This document shows, in pieces, positions 6,201-9,702 of a stretch of DNA of 9,702 nt; the first letter of the stretch is position 1; every line of letters begins with the position of its first letter. Location of the stretch: NCBI GenBank assembly GCA_900550765.1, contig URTC01000042.1, positions 1-9,702 on the forward strand, written 5' to 3'. Below the pieces are notes generated by a model. The model was not told where the DNA came from. It saw only the letters and a program-made list of their open reading frames with translations, and did no database searches. The translations under genes and the position numbers were made by a program. The DNA comes from an uncultured Clostridia bacterium (GTDB lineage: Bacteria; Bacillota; Clostridia; Christensenellales; QALW01).

Positions 6201-7312
6201 ATCCCAATTTCATCATTGGCCATAAACCTATATATATCAAGAAGTCCTCCACCTCCTCCGCTTGCCATTTTCTGCGCAGAATATTTTCCTCTGTACCCGT
6301 CTATATCATTGATATAATCATATGTATTATCGCCAAAAATCCCTTTTATTTTGCTTTTTCCTGCCTGTGATAACGCTGCATAATCATCGTTTTTCTTAAT
6401 GGCAGATATCGCATCATATATCTCATCAATCTGTCCCTGCCCTCTATCATAACGGTTATTCTCCGCAATTAATGCATCCCTCTGTGCTTTCAATTCTTCC
6501 AGTTCGCTATTCCATTTACTAAAAATCTCTTGATCGGGAATATTCCCACGGGACGGCGCCGGCACATCTTCATTAGTAGATGTATTTCCGGTAAGTTGCA
6601 TCAATTCATTTTCCTTTTGAGCTATTTGTGCTTCCAAGCCTGCGATAGTCTTTTTGTTCTGTCTGTACTGTTCTTTTCTCCACTCAATTGGCGCTTTATC
6701 ATAGCCATTATTATAAAAGTTCTCTAACCATTGAATTTTTTTATCTATATCCTGCGCTTCTTTATCATACCCCTTAACCGTATAAAACCCTTTTTGCTGT
6801 TTCAACTCCGAAAGGCTGTTTTGTATTTCTTCGTAACTGCTGTTTTCATATTCCCTATAATACCCGCCGATTCTTTTAGCATTTTCATATTCATCTGCAT
6901 TTTTATATTCAGAATAGAAAGAAGCTTGTTTTTGTAAAAGATCTGATAGTTCTCTATAATCTGTGATTTGTTTCTCAATTTGTTCTAGTTGTTCTTGTTG
7001 ATCCTGCCCTGTATAATAATCCGCAATATAATTTTTATAATTCTCCATACGTTTCATCATTTTGGGTAATGAATCTATCGTTTTTTGAATCGTTTGTGCA
7101 TCCTGCCAGCTATTGAAAACAGATTGTAGTTCCGTTAGCAAGTTTCTATTATCTCTTTCTAAAGTATAAATCTGAGCGCTGTTTAACAATCTTTTTCCAT
7201 GCACGGTCTTTTTTATATCTTCATACGAAGCTCCTTGCGCTACCTGGGTACTTTTTTGCTCTCTATCCGCTTGAACCTGTTTCTTAATTTCCTCATAACT
7301 CAATGCCGCCAT
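1..7312 (-). CDS. Giant phage polyvalent protein, multi-toxin/protease (3' end outside window)
   Basis: One open frame of 2,437 full codons from ATG 7312 to the left edge; no stop is reached. Frame continuity was checked at more than 20 anchor codons, all in the same phase. Domain order, with rough residues: helical/coiled N-terminus 1-340; Gly5 turn 352-356; hydrophobic stretches 419-437, 499-526, 542-560 and 636-655; helical and linker region to about 890; acetyltransferase-like 900-1105; zincin 1 1174-1370; MuF-C-like 1403-1582; linker 1608-1682; zeta-like kinase 1698-1862; zincin 2 1937-2137; LPD3-like 2157-2316; linker again 2363-2437. Such fusions are the 'polyvalent proteins' of phages and conjugative elements, thought to be delivered with the DNA and to act on the host. 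No antitoxin gene is visible, which fits packaged rather than free intracellular toxin. It is the third gene of the operon, 11 bases after its neighbour. Confidence 0.85.
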   Translation of the reverse strand, partial: MAALSYEEIKKQVQADREQKSTQVAQGASYEDIKKTVHGKRLLNSAQIYTLERDNRNLLTELQSVFNSWQDAQTIQKTIDSLPKMMKRMENYKNYIADYYTGQDQQEQLEQIEKQITDYRELSDLLQKQASFYSEYKNADEYENAKRIGGYYREYENSSYEEIQNSLSELKQQKGFYTVKGYDKEAQDIDKKIQWLENFYNNGYDKAPIEWRKEQYRQNKKTIAGLEAQIAQKENELMQLTGNTSTNEDVPAPSRGNIPDQEIFSKWNSELEELKAQRDALIAENNRYDRGQGQIDEIYDAISAIKKNDDYAALSQAGKSKIKGIFGDNTYDYINDIDGYRGKYSAQKMASGGGGGLLDIYRFMANDEIGIYNYYYAKEGKDSAETFLEKLQGILEQRQRVSSQEAIEGAISKEGLEGVAASTILNIASVPAKIIGGTVAFLDNSVRQISGQEINPDSSWQGLRNFANDVRGATSEQIEQNTGWEFLGQNVMAQVYNALMSTADSIVGGLTMGNLYTIAMGTGAAADKSAELYEKGASNGQIFWGGLSAGIAETVFDKVSLENLIKPKNPDSFLKIVLEVLKQAGIEGSEEVATEIANTITDSIIMGSQSDLSLAVKAYQDEGIPYEKAYKKALLDKVVDISWAGIAGFMSGGMSSSIITGYESKKNYNIGKAINKLEKGKVLVDFAMQNYGKNTEAYKMAERLSSNQNNSALALGSLYTIVKKQNQTDFAKASDVSAKKIQSMLENSGVETPQASSAARNIVRDIQGRNLSAKERQQLTNNQAVKTVYDSIHTEVENKKETVRTKERILDAIVNGHAGIEINAPDKAQNLDILEQTGYTKNRSNRGNAQIAGQTAVKNHSGFMQTAPGMIGQENDRENGNAVSVNREKGYAGTAEFRELQEASKGMSGEISALYHSGERTLDEGLRGDIARVLQTQINTVGNGTGNGDGILTLTAKGNTFHLHQQVNGALFHDVFEIAKGYLKNGELVDLHEIQTTEDGIGYEDCDNYLSDDGLSGFSITPEGDLISVFNASGRSGFLNAIAPLVKERAKTLDCYNSSVQPLMGIYSKVLGFKTVSVMDYNMEYDHDNIAANHDNPQVAFMVNTEQEVETRHFEKDQYAEAKAYRDGYVEPAAEEAAFFMPGESVITERSAQAPEADPVADTVYAVRGETRLTEDQRIIRRIGARLGWTVEFGEVRTATGMPADGKIDKANKIITISTENTRPIEYMFKHELTHFLEMNPVKYKTFADTVIESIVFEKWIHFKGYESIMEYNTAIAEEYIRAGEETFGEYEANLEIVADFVGENLFGNNQQVLEKLLSVMEPKQRRTFAEWIQDLFKRMKNAFSRYGDRGIRSEIEKLENLFMETYRDIDTKYNTEEKKRQQELLQDNIKFSLMNNEPFSENVNEVLNMSDAEAKHNAAQGNFIRVMKDTPEIILKNVEDAKNVEVIISFYSLYLAGREEGILEGHYHNLGREILYQIPEYIANPDAIVRMKNGRLNLLTQIKTTKGKNGIISVELNTVKDINNQYKNYNLIVSVFSAKDNYTENNIRKNGVKVEYKRKDLSQVNSQLYKWLAIVNEKSSHNTITQNEEFVNNNSMQSIQKDTKKIQYSIPEKDRREIKNLIEKLNESDTIDIEEINKSNAIKNSLKEMEQIPETYKINTPERKAKRMEIVKNLLGLGSYTGVDNDGKDLYNGNVERGYRIDFVVGLPAAGKSSVLVNPLSKQNQARVIDSDMAKEIIPEFNNGIGAGAVHEESKDIVRQVITEAVANGENIVYPIVGGGNLNKLINKINTFRENGYTVYIHLNELPMQKAMGRMLNRYLETGRFIPPQIVYEYQNTPVENFEAIIKTEGLVDGYSHYSNDVARGEAAVLKKQKNIQLLPGRGQRRNGMAQQGREGLERKERDWKADLNKPAFLISTDYTKKNEEVTEQSKNGEITEDQRIIRQIGARLGWTVEFGEVRTANGMPADGKIDKANKIITISPENTRPIEYIFKHELAHRGEGTKQYTKLVKVISQTEQYEAWLQKKTGMASAVDRMEAVLNEEIRQRYDTAGESLSAAEVRAERMADFMGDMLFADESGMQRLLEELEPNARRSFLQWIKDALNYIKSKIGNADSWLKAELERLEQQYAQMLKESDAFNENKKNGFPSISNVPPKIQYFIGYTIENEPVVIIEENILEGVSKKDWVKTVKETIANKFSKGIPVSGRLIKVNAQTRGEYTNSAYSKYLRSTEGTVYVDKLRAANNLDEIILASTNYINEDLKHERKDSFKEFARGDILLRIGMNDYSAKVIIGFTKANRMVLYDIIDFTPTKLEIKNKDKSIGYAKNAGNLRNDLSFNNTVPQKGTDVNSIIFQNAEKDTQETQYSIPERDRREIKNLIEKLNESDTIDIEEINKNNAIKNSLKEMEQIPETCKINTPERKAKRMEIVKNLLGLGSYT
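306..364. repeat. Perfect 11-bp inverted repeat between LPD3-like domain and R1 linker
   Basis: Arms aaggataagtc (306-316) and gacttatcctt (354-364) are exactly complementary across 37 bases, and the loop holds a further small palindrome (tgca...tgca). On the plus strand the right arm is followed by a T-rich tract, but no plus-strand gene ends here. Confidence 0.5.
365..844 (-). other. LPD3-like effector domain of the giant protein
   Basis: Residues about 2157-2316. Characteristic stretches are SGRLIKVNAQTRGEYTNSAY, NNLDEIILASTNYINEDLKH, EFARGDILLRIGMNDYSAKV (Arg2273, Asp2275) and IGFTKANRMVLYDIIDFTP. This is the pattern I know as large polyvalent-protein-associated domain 3, which has been linked to the Barnase/EndoU/ColicinE5/RelE-like nucleases. 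Candidate basic or polar catalytic residues are Lys and His in DLKHERKD and Arg2273, but no catalytic set can be assigned with certainty. It replaces the MuF-C-like domain of module 1. Confidence 0.55.
902..1504 (-). other. Zincin metalloprotease domain 2 (HELAH) of the giant protein
   Basis: Residues about 1937-2137. HELAH is at 1994-1998 with catalytic Glu1995, and the likely third ligand is Glu2063 in AERMADF. The layout is the same as zincin 1: the distance from the domain's first Thr to the first His is 57 residues in both, and the tail EPNARRSFLQWIKD matches. All zinc-binding residues are present, so both copies look active. It follows the zeta-like domain through a basic linker (GRGQRRNGMAQQGREG). 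Confidence 0.65.
1329..1506 (-). repeat. Direct repeat R2, copy B (front half of zincin 2)
   Basis: 178 bases matching 3618-3795 with about 12 mismatches counted by eye, at an in-frame offset of 2,289 bases (763 codons). It covers TEDQRIIR to the HE of HELAH and stops abruptly there. Confidence 0.95.
1569..1597 (-). terminator. Intrinsic-terminator-like hairpin inside the giant gene, before zincin 2
   Basis: On the minus strand AAAGCAG (1597-1591) pairs perfectly with CTGCTTT (1578-1572), with one mismatch and an inner CTT/AAG continuation. A run of six T ends the structure (1574-1569). It lies in the linker between the zeta-like domain and zincin 2, in the middle of an open frame. It may reduce read-through, be a relic of a former gene end, or be chance in AT-rich DNA. 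Confidence 0.35.
1727..2221 (-). other. Zeta-toxin-like kinase domain of the giant protein
   Basis: Residues about 1698-1862. Walker A GLPAAGKS is at 1707-1714 with Lys1713. The following VIDSDMAK (Asp1731, Asp1733, Lys1736), IPEF and GAGAVHEES (1747-1755) match the substrate-side motifs of zeta kinases. Arg1819 and Arg1825 in NRYLETGRFIP fit the phosphate-contacting arginines. Classic zeta toxins phosphorylate UDP-N-acetylglucosamine and block wall synthesis; the substrate here is unknown. It is shorter than free zeta toxins (about 165 residues of core), as usual for embedded versions. No epsilon-like antitoxin is in the window. Confidence 0.75.
2266..2471 (-). repeat. Direct repeat R1, copy A (linker leading into the zeta-like domain)
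   Basis: Partner of 1-206. In this copy the repeat runs straight on, in transcription direction, into the zeta-like kinase at 2221. Similarity fades at 2472 and beyond, towards the MuF-C-like domain. Confidence 0.95.
2567..3106 (-). other. MuF-C-like effector domain of the giant protein
   Basis: Residues about 1403-1582. GHYHNLGREI with His1467 and His1469, PEYIANPDAIVRMKNGRLNL, KNGIISVELNT, NLIVSVFSAKDNY and a closing SQVNSQLYKWL resemble the domain found at the C-terminus of phage MuF proteins (MuF_C in the polyvalent-protein literature), often considered nuclease- or toxin-like. The function is not established from the sequence. It sits exactly where module 2 carries a different (LPD3-like) domain, so it appears to be the variable effector of module 1. 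Confidence 0.45.
3203..3793 (-). other. Zincin metalloprotease domain 1 (HELTH) of the giant protein
   Basis: Residues about 1174-1370. The zinc motif HELTH is at 1231-1235 with catalytic Glu1232. A likely third ligand, Glu1296, lies in LEIVADF, as in gluzincin-like phage proteases. Before the motif, a beta-rich segment (RLGWTVEFGEV, GKIDKANKIITIS) forms the expected strands. After it come helices with EPKQRRTFAEWIQD. The first 178 bases are nearly identical to those of zincin 2, while the rest is clearly homologous but diverged. It could cut host proteins or process the giant protein itself. Confidence 0.65.
3618..3795 (-). repeat. Direct repeat R2, copy A (front half of zincin 1)
   Basis: Partner of 1329-1506. 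The offset differs from that of R1 by 24 bases, so the two modules differ by net insertions or deletions that keep the frame. Similarity at DNA level falls off on both sides although protein homology continues after the HExxH motif. Confidence 0.95.
3893..3916 (-). terminator. Intrinsic-terminator-like hairpin inside the giant gene, before zincin 1
   Basis: On the minus strand GCAGC (3916-3912) pairs with GCTGC (3904-3900) across a 7-base loop and is followed at once by seven T (3899-3893). The stem is short. The place is equivalent to the hairpin before zincin 2: the linker just ahead of the protease, encoding AAFFMP here and PAFLIS there. Confidence 0.3.
3998..4615 (-). other. Acetyltransferase-like (GNAT-type) domain of the giant protein
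   Basis: Residues about 900-1105. Markers are NGALFHDVFEIAKGYL, GELVDLHEI, GLSGFSITPEGDLISVFN, RAKTLDCYNSSV with Asp1054-Cys1055, then IYSKVLGFKTVSVMDYN and AANHDNPQVAFMVN. The pattern 'effect-on-self strand, LDC, Y...GF' resembles the C-terminal half of GNAT acetyltransferases embedded in phage polyvalent proteins. No acetyl-CoA pyrophosphate loop of classic R/Q-x-x-G-x-G/A form stands out (NASGRSGFLNAI is the nearest), so activity is uncertain. It is followed by an acidic Pro/Ala linker leading to the first zincin. Assignment is by pattern memory only. Confidence 0.4.
4643..7312 (-). other. N-terminal helical and hydrophobic region of the giant protein
   Basis: Residues 1-890. The first 340 residues are charged helix with coiled-coil character. 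SYEEI at 5-9 and SYEDI at 29-33 form a short tandem repeat 24 residues apart, and SYEEI recurs at 159-163. MASGGGGG (349-356) precedes a segment starting LLDIYRFMANDEIGIYNYYY, a conserved-looking stretch I associate with Firmicute phage polyvalent proteins. Several hydrophobic, Gly/Ala-rich runs follow (about 419-437, 499-526, 542-560, 636-655). Between them, GIEGSEEVATEIANTITDSI (about 582-602) also looks family-conserved. The pattern suits a packaged protein that inserts in or crosses the host membrane during ejection; this role is inferred, with no known fold recognised. Residues about 665-890 are helix and low-complexity linker. Confidence 0.55.
4700..4738. repeat. Imperfect inverted repeat in the linker before the acetyltransferase-like domain
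   Basis: Arms aatcattccggg (4700-4711) and cccgaatgatt (4728-4738) are complementary apart from one bulged base, with a 16-base loop. No T run follows on either strand, so it is not a usual terminator. Confidence 0.5.
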
Positions 7313-7319
7313 ATAAATT

Positions 7320-7325
7320 CTCCTT
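7320..7325 (-). promoter_or_regulatory. Ribosome binding site of the giant polyvalent gene
   Basis: AAGGAG on the minus strand, 7 bases before ATG 7312, overlapping the TAA stop (7326-7324) of the preceding gene. It supports 7312 as the true start of the giant frame and indicates coupled translation. Confidence 0.8.
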
Positions 7326-8220
7326 AGATCCCATAGTATTCAAGTAGCGAAACTACCTCAGCCGCAGTTAATTTTCCCTGGTTATACCAACTTTGAATTG
7401 TTCCCTCTATATATTCTGCATAAGTATTATAATTTCTCAAGCTGCCATTTGTGGATGCTCGTTTTCTTTTAAGAAATTCATTTTGCGTCAAAACAGACGA
7501 TTTGAAGAGGCTTGACGTTGTATATCCCACTTTCTCTAATACGGCGGCATCAGACGCATCGTAGCCATACGTTTGCTTATAATTCTCCACAAATGCTGTT
7601 TTTGTTGCAATAGGAATTTTCGAATCTGATAGCGTTTCTATCAGTTTCTGTCTTGCTGCAATCTTCGCCGCCGCATTATCATTATTTACCTGCATTTGTT
7701 TTACCTGCGCCTCATATGCCGCTTTCTGCCGTGCGGTTTCATTTTCAACCTCATTCTTATAAACATCTACAGCCTGGCTGCGCGCATTCTGTGCATAATT
7801 TGACCGAATTCCCTCTGCCGCAGCCAGTTTACCCGCATCAAGCTCCGACATCTTAGCGGTCATCGCCTGCGCCAAGGCATCCACCGCTTTTTGCCGGGCA
7901 AGATTGATTTTTGTATTATTGTTGGCGTAAGAAAGCTGTGCTGCCGTCTGCTGGGTACGATTCAACCCTGAATCAGTTAGTCCTAAATTCGCCATATTCT
8001 CCGCAATCTGTCTCTCATGAATCAGCTTTTGTACTGCGTTTTCATCAATCTGATTCTGATAAGCGCTCTTTGCCTCCTGTATCTGCGTATTATAGGAATC
8101 GGTTACCGTTTGTTTCTGCGCATCATACATTTGATCCGAAGCCGCTATATCCGCTTCCTTCTGGACTTTCGTTGTTTCTTCAATTTCCTTTAAAATCTCA
8201 TCATAACTTCTTACGCTCAT
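7324..8220 (-). CDS. Coiled-coil internal virion / ejection-type phage protein
   Basis: 298 residues. The start is fixed by AGGAGG 6 bases upstream. Residues about 8-195 are almost entirely Ala-, Gln-, Glu- and Lys-rich helix with a coiled-coil look. They are interrupted near residues 76-94 by the motif NLGLTDSGLNRTQQTAA, which I recall as recurrent in Firmicute phage proteins of this size. The C-terminus (about 262-298) is a compact helical end, NYNTYAEYIEGTIQSWYNQG followed by KLTAAEVVSLLEYYGI, also of a common phage type. There are no membrane helices and no catalytic motif. Its place between a stabilization/hub-like gene and a giant polyvalent gene suggests an internal virion protein ejected with the DNA, or a scaffold for that process. 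This is inference. Residues 5-9 (SYDEI) match the N-terminus of the downstream giant protein. The stop TAA overlaps the next gene's ribosome binding site. Confidence 0.7.
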   Translation of the reverse strand: MSVRSYDEILKEIEETTKVQKEADIAASDQMYDAQKQTVTDSYNTQIQEAKSAYQNQIDENAVQKLIHERQIAENMANLGLTDSGLNRTQQTAAQLSYANNNTKINLARQKAVDALAQAMTAKMSELDAGKLAAAEGIRSNYAQNARSQAVDVYKNEVENETARQKAAYEAQVKQMQVNNDNAAAKIAARQKLIETLSDSKIPIATKTAFVENYKQTYGYDASDAAVLEKVGYTTSSLFKSSVLTQNEFLKRKRASTNGSLRNYNTYAEYIEGTIQSWYNQGKLTAAEVVSLLEYYGI

Positions 8221-9702
8221 TTGGCGCCTCCTAAAACTGTATATTGAAGCGATATCGCATCGATCGCCATCGCACCCTCGCTCTCAAAACGAATGCCGAA
8301 CCGCGTATTGACTCTTGAATACGGTCTGAATTGTCGATTATGTAAATATTCCGGAGCATATTCCGCTGCCTCGCTTTCATTTAATGTTATCGTGCTTTCA
8401 TCGTCCGTTTTTGATTCCGTAATAAATTTAACGGTGATCGGCATCCCCCCGTTGTTTCCGAATATTACATTTACTATAGGAACATTTTTAAAAAACGCCG
8501 GCTGATGAAAATCAAATAATTTCGTCTGTGCCAAGGAATGAATCGTTTTTTGATACAGCACCACCTGCCACAGAGAAGAGTCATATTCTTCGGTCGATTC
8601 CGGATATTCGCCTGTATATTCAAGCGTATTCACCTCATCCACCGTTCCAAAGCCATCGATGTAGAACATATTCACCATTGCACGCTGCAGCCCTACATAT
8701 GTCCCAAGATACGCATATTCCAGCATATAAACAATACTGCCAATGGAAATAACAGACATCGGCTCAACCGGAAGTTCCCAGTAATACCAAGGTATCAGCA
8801 TATTGGCGTCCTCGCTTTTGGAATATGACGAAACATAATGATACCCATACGTGTTGTAATCCATCCCGTACACATGGCTGCCTACAAACAGCAAATAGCG
8901 CCCTTCCCAGTCTGCTGAATGTGCTTTTTGAAGATTTTCCGTCATTTCCCCCCGCAGTTTTCGCTCAATCATCTGTGATATTTCAAAAACATTTCTTTCG
9001 CTGTACTGATTCTGCGAGGTCAGCGTATACACCCTGCCGCTGCTGTCAGCCCATATAAGCCGATTCCGGCAAAGCTGCACGCTGCCGGGACAATCGCAGC
9101 CAATGCCCGCATGGATCTGTACCATCGGAAAATACGCCAGCTGTACAGACAGATCAACGGCACTTTGATGGATTAATTCCTCCGCCGTCACACTGCCTGC
9201 CTGATACTGCGTAGAATAGATCTCCCGTTCTTTGAAAATAATAAGGCTCTCACCCTGCCGGCCGAACGCTGTTACCGCCTGTGCCTTATCTCCCACATAG
9301 GTATAATTATTTTCAGAAAAATATAGCGGATTATTTAAATCGCTCCACACTACAAGCGCCTTTTCTTTTTCCTCCGTATTACCGCCTAAGAACAGTCTGC
9401 TTCCGCCGTTGATGCCCAACGATGTATTCCCGTACCATACGGCTTGCGTCATGTTCGTCACTTTAGCCCAGTTGGTATCGGAATTGGGGCACGGTGCGGT
9501 AATCACCATGTTATTGTATATGTAATCTTCTTCCGCGACTCCTGCAGGATCCTTAGAGGAAGCACTGTTACTAAAATATAACAAATTGCCCTCTACATGC
9601 ATATAAAGTCCATCACCCGGACTGGTATATTCTACTGAATTGCCGCTTGCTATCTCCACTATATGCGTATATTTAGTTCCGGTTTTATCTGTAATCTCTG
9701 CG
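8217..9702 (-). CDS. Phage DNA-stabilization / tail-hub-like virion protein (5' end outside window)
   Basis: The frame is open from the right edge, so this is the C-terminal part (about 495 residues) of a larger protein. An in-frame GTG at 9659 is probably not the start, because coding sequence continues upstream as far as the window shows. The protein is rich in short beta-strand patterns, with Trp, Tyr and Gly turns, and has no signal peptide or membrane helix. Segments such as AFGRQGESLIIFKEREIY, IGCDCPGSVQLCRNRLIWA and GRVYTLTSQNQYSERNV recall the beta-propeller-like packaged-DNA stabilization or tail-hub proteins of short-tailed phages and Firmicute prophages (P22 gp10-like in role). That assignment is from memory of the family, not from a search. 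It ends in TGA overlapping the next ATG (ATGA), so the two are translationally coupled. Its position before two likely ejected proteins fits a connector or tail role. It could instead be another structural tail protein. Confidence 0.6.
   Translation of the reverse strand, partial: AEITDKTGTKYTHIVEIASGNSVEYTSPGDGLYMHVEGNLLYFSNSASSKDPAGVAEEDYIYNNMVITAPCPNSDTNWAKVTNMTQAVWYGNTSLGINGGSRLFLGGNTEEKEKALVVWSDLNNPLYFSENNYTYVGDKAQAVTAFGRQGESLIIFKEREIYSTQYQAGSVTAEELIHQSAVDLSVQLAYFPMVQIHAGIGCDCPGSVQLCRNRLIWADSSGRVYTLTSQNQYSERNVFEISQMIERKLRGEMTENLQKAHSADWEGRYLLFVGSHVYGMDYNTYGYHYVSSYSKSEDANMLIPWYYWELPVEPMSVISIGSIVYMLEYAYLGTYVGLQRAMVNMFYIDGFGTVDEVNTLEYTGEYPESTEEYDSSLWQVVLYQKTIHSLAQTKLFDFHQPAFFKNVPIVNVIFGNNGGMPITVKFITESKTDDESTITLNESEAAEYAPEYLHNRQFRPYSRVNTRFGIRFESEGAMAIDAISLQYTVLGGAK
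8227..8232 (-). promoter_or_regulatory. Ribosome binding site of the coiled-coil virion gene
   Basis: A perfect AGGAGG on the minus strand lies 6 bases before the ATG at 8220. It sits inside the last codons of the upstream gene, whose TGA overlaps this ATG. It fixes the start of the 298-residue protein. Confidence 0.85.

Noticed and set aside
126..7000. Many open frames of 60-150 codons on the plus strand.
   Set aside because: They lie antisense to the continuous giant frame, are rich in Phe, Ser, Leu and Ile as expected from the complement of Lys/Glu-rich coding, and show no family resemblance.
7653..9058. Plus-strand frames opposite the coiled-coil and stabilization/hub-like genes.
   Set aside because: They are antisense shadows of two well-supported genes with good ribosome sites; composition is Pro/His/Cys-rich and not protein-like.
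9657..9659. GTG at 9659 as the start of the stabilization/hub-like gene.
   Set aside because: The frame remains open with plausible coding sequence to the right edge (ending ITDKTGTKYTH before it), and no good ribosome site precedes the GTG.

Overview
This window looks like the late virion-gene region of a phage or prophage from a low-to-moderate GC Firmicute, probably a gut Clostridia/Lachnospiraceae-type host. That placement is inferred from AT-rich codon use, strong AGGAGG-type ribosome binding sites and the look of the protein families; nothing in the window names the host. All real genes are on the minus strand, so transcription runs from right to left. They are packed with a 4-base overlap and an 11-base gap. 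There is no intergenic stretch over 300 bases, and no tRNA, rRNA, CRISPR array, integrase or transposase was seen.

The order along transcription is as follows. (1) 9702 to 8217 is the C-terminal part of a large virion protein of the packaged-DNA-stabilization/tail-hub kind; its start is beyond the right edge. (2) 8220 to 7324 is a 298-residue, Ala/Gln-rich, mostly coiled-coil protein, a likely internal virion or ejection protein. (3) 7312 to 1 is one uninterrupted frame of at least 2,437 codons that leaves the window at its left edge: a giant phage 'polyvalent protein'.

The giant protein has a helical N-terminus (about residues 1-340), a region with hydrophobic stretches (about 350-665) and a helical/linker stretch (to about 890). 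An acetyltransferase-like domain follows (about 900-1105). Then come two versions of one module. Module 1 is zincin protease (HELTH, 1231-1235), a MuF-C-like domain (about 1403-1582), a linker and a zeta-toxin-like kinase (Walker A 1707-1714). Module 2 is a second zincin (HELAH, 1994-1998), a different effector-like domain resembling LPD3 (about 2157-2316), and the same linker, cut by the window edge exactly where the zeta kinase should begin. The zincin front half and the linker are near-identical at DNA level between modules, about 93% and 97% by eye, while the domain between them is different. The gene therefore behaves like an array of exchangeable effector cassettes with conserved flanks.

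The working picture, which is inference from gene order and published ideas on polyvalent proteins, is this. The stabilization/hub protein and the coiled-coil protein are virion parts. The giant protein is carried in the particle and delivered with the DNA, and the proteases, kinase and nuclease-like domains act in the host, perhaps after cleavage at a short motif, [K/Q][F/Y]S[I/L] or a close variant, that recurs at module borders.
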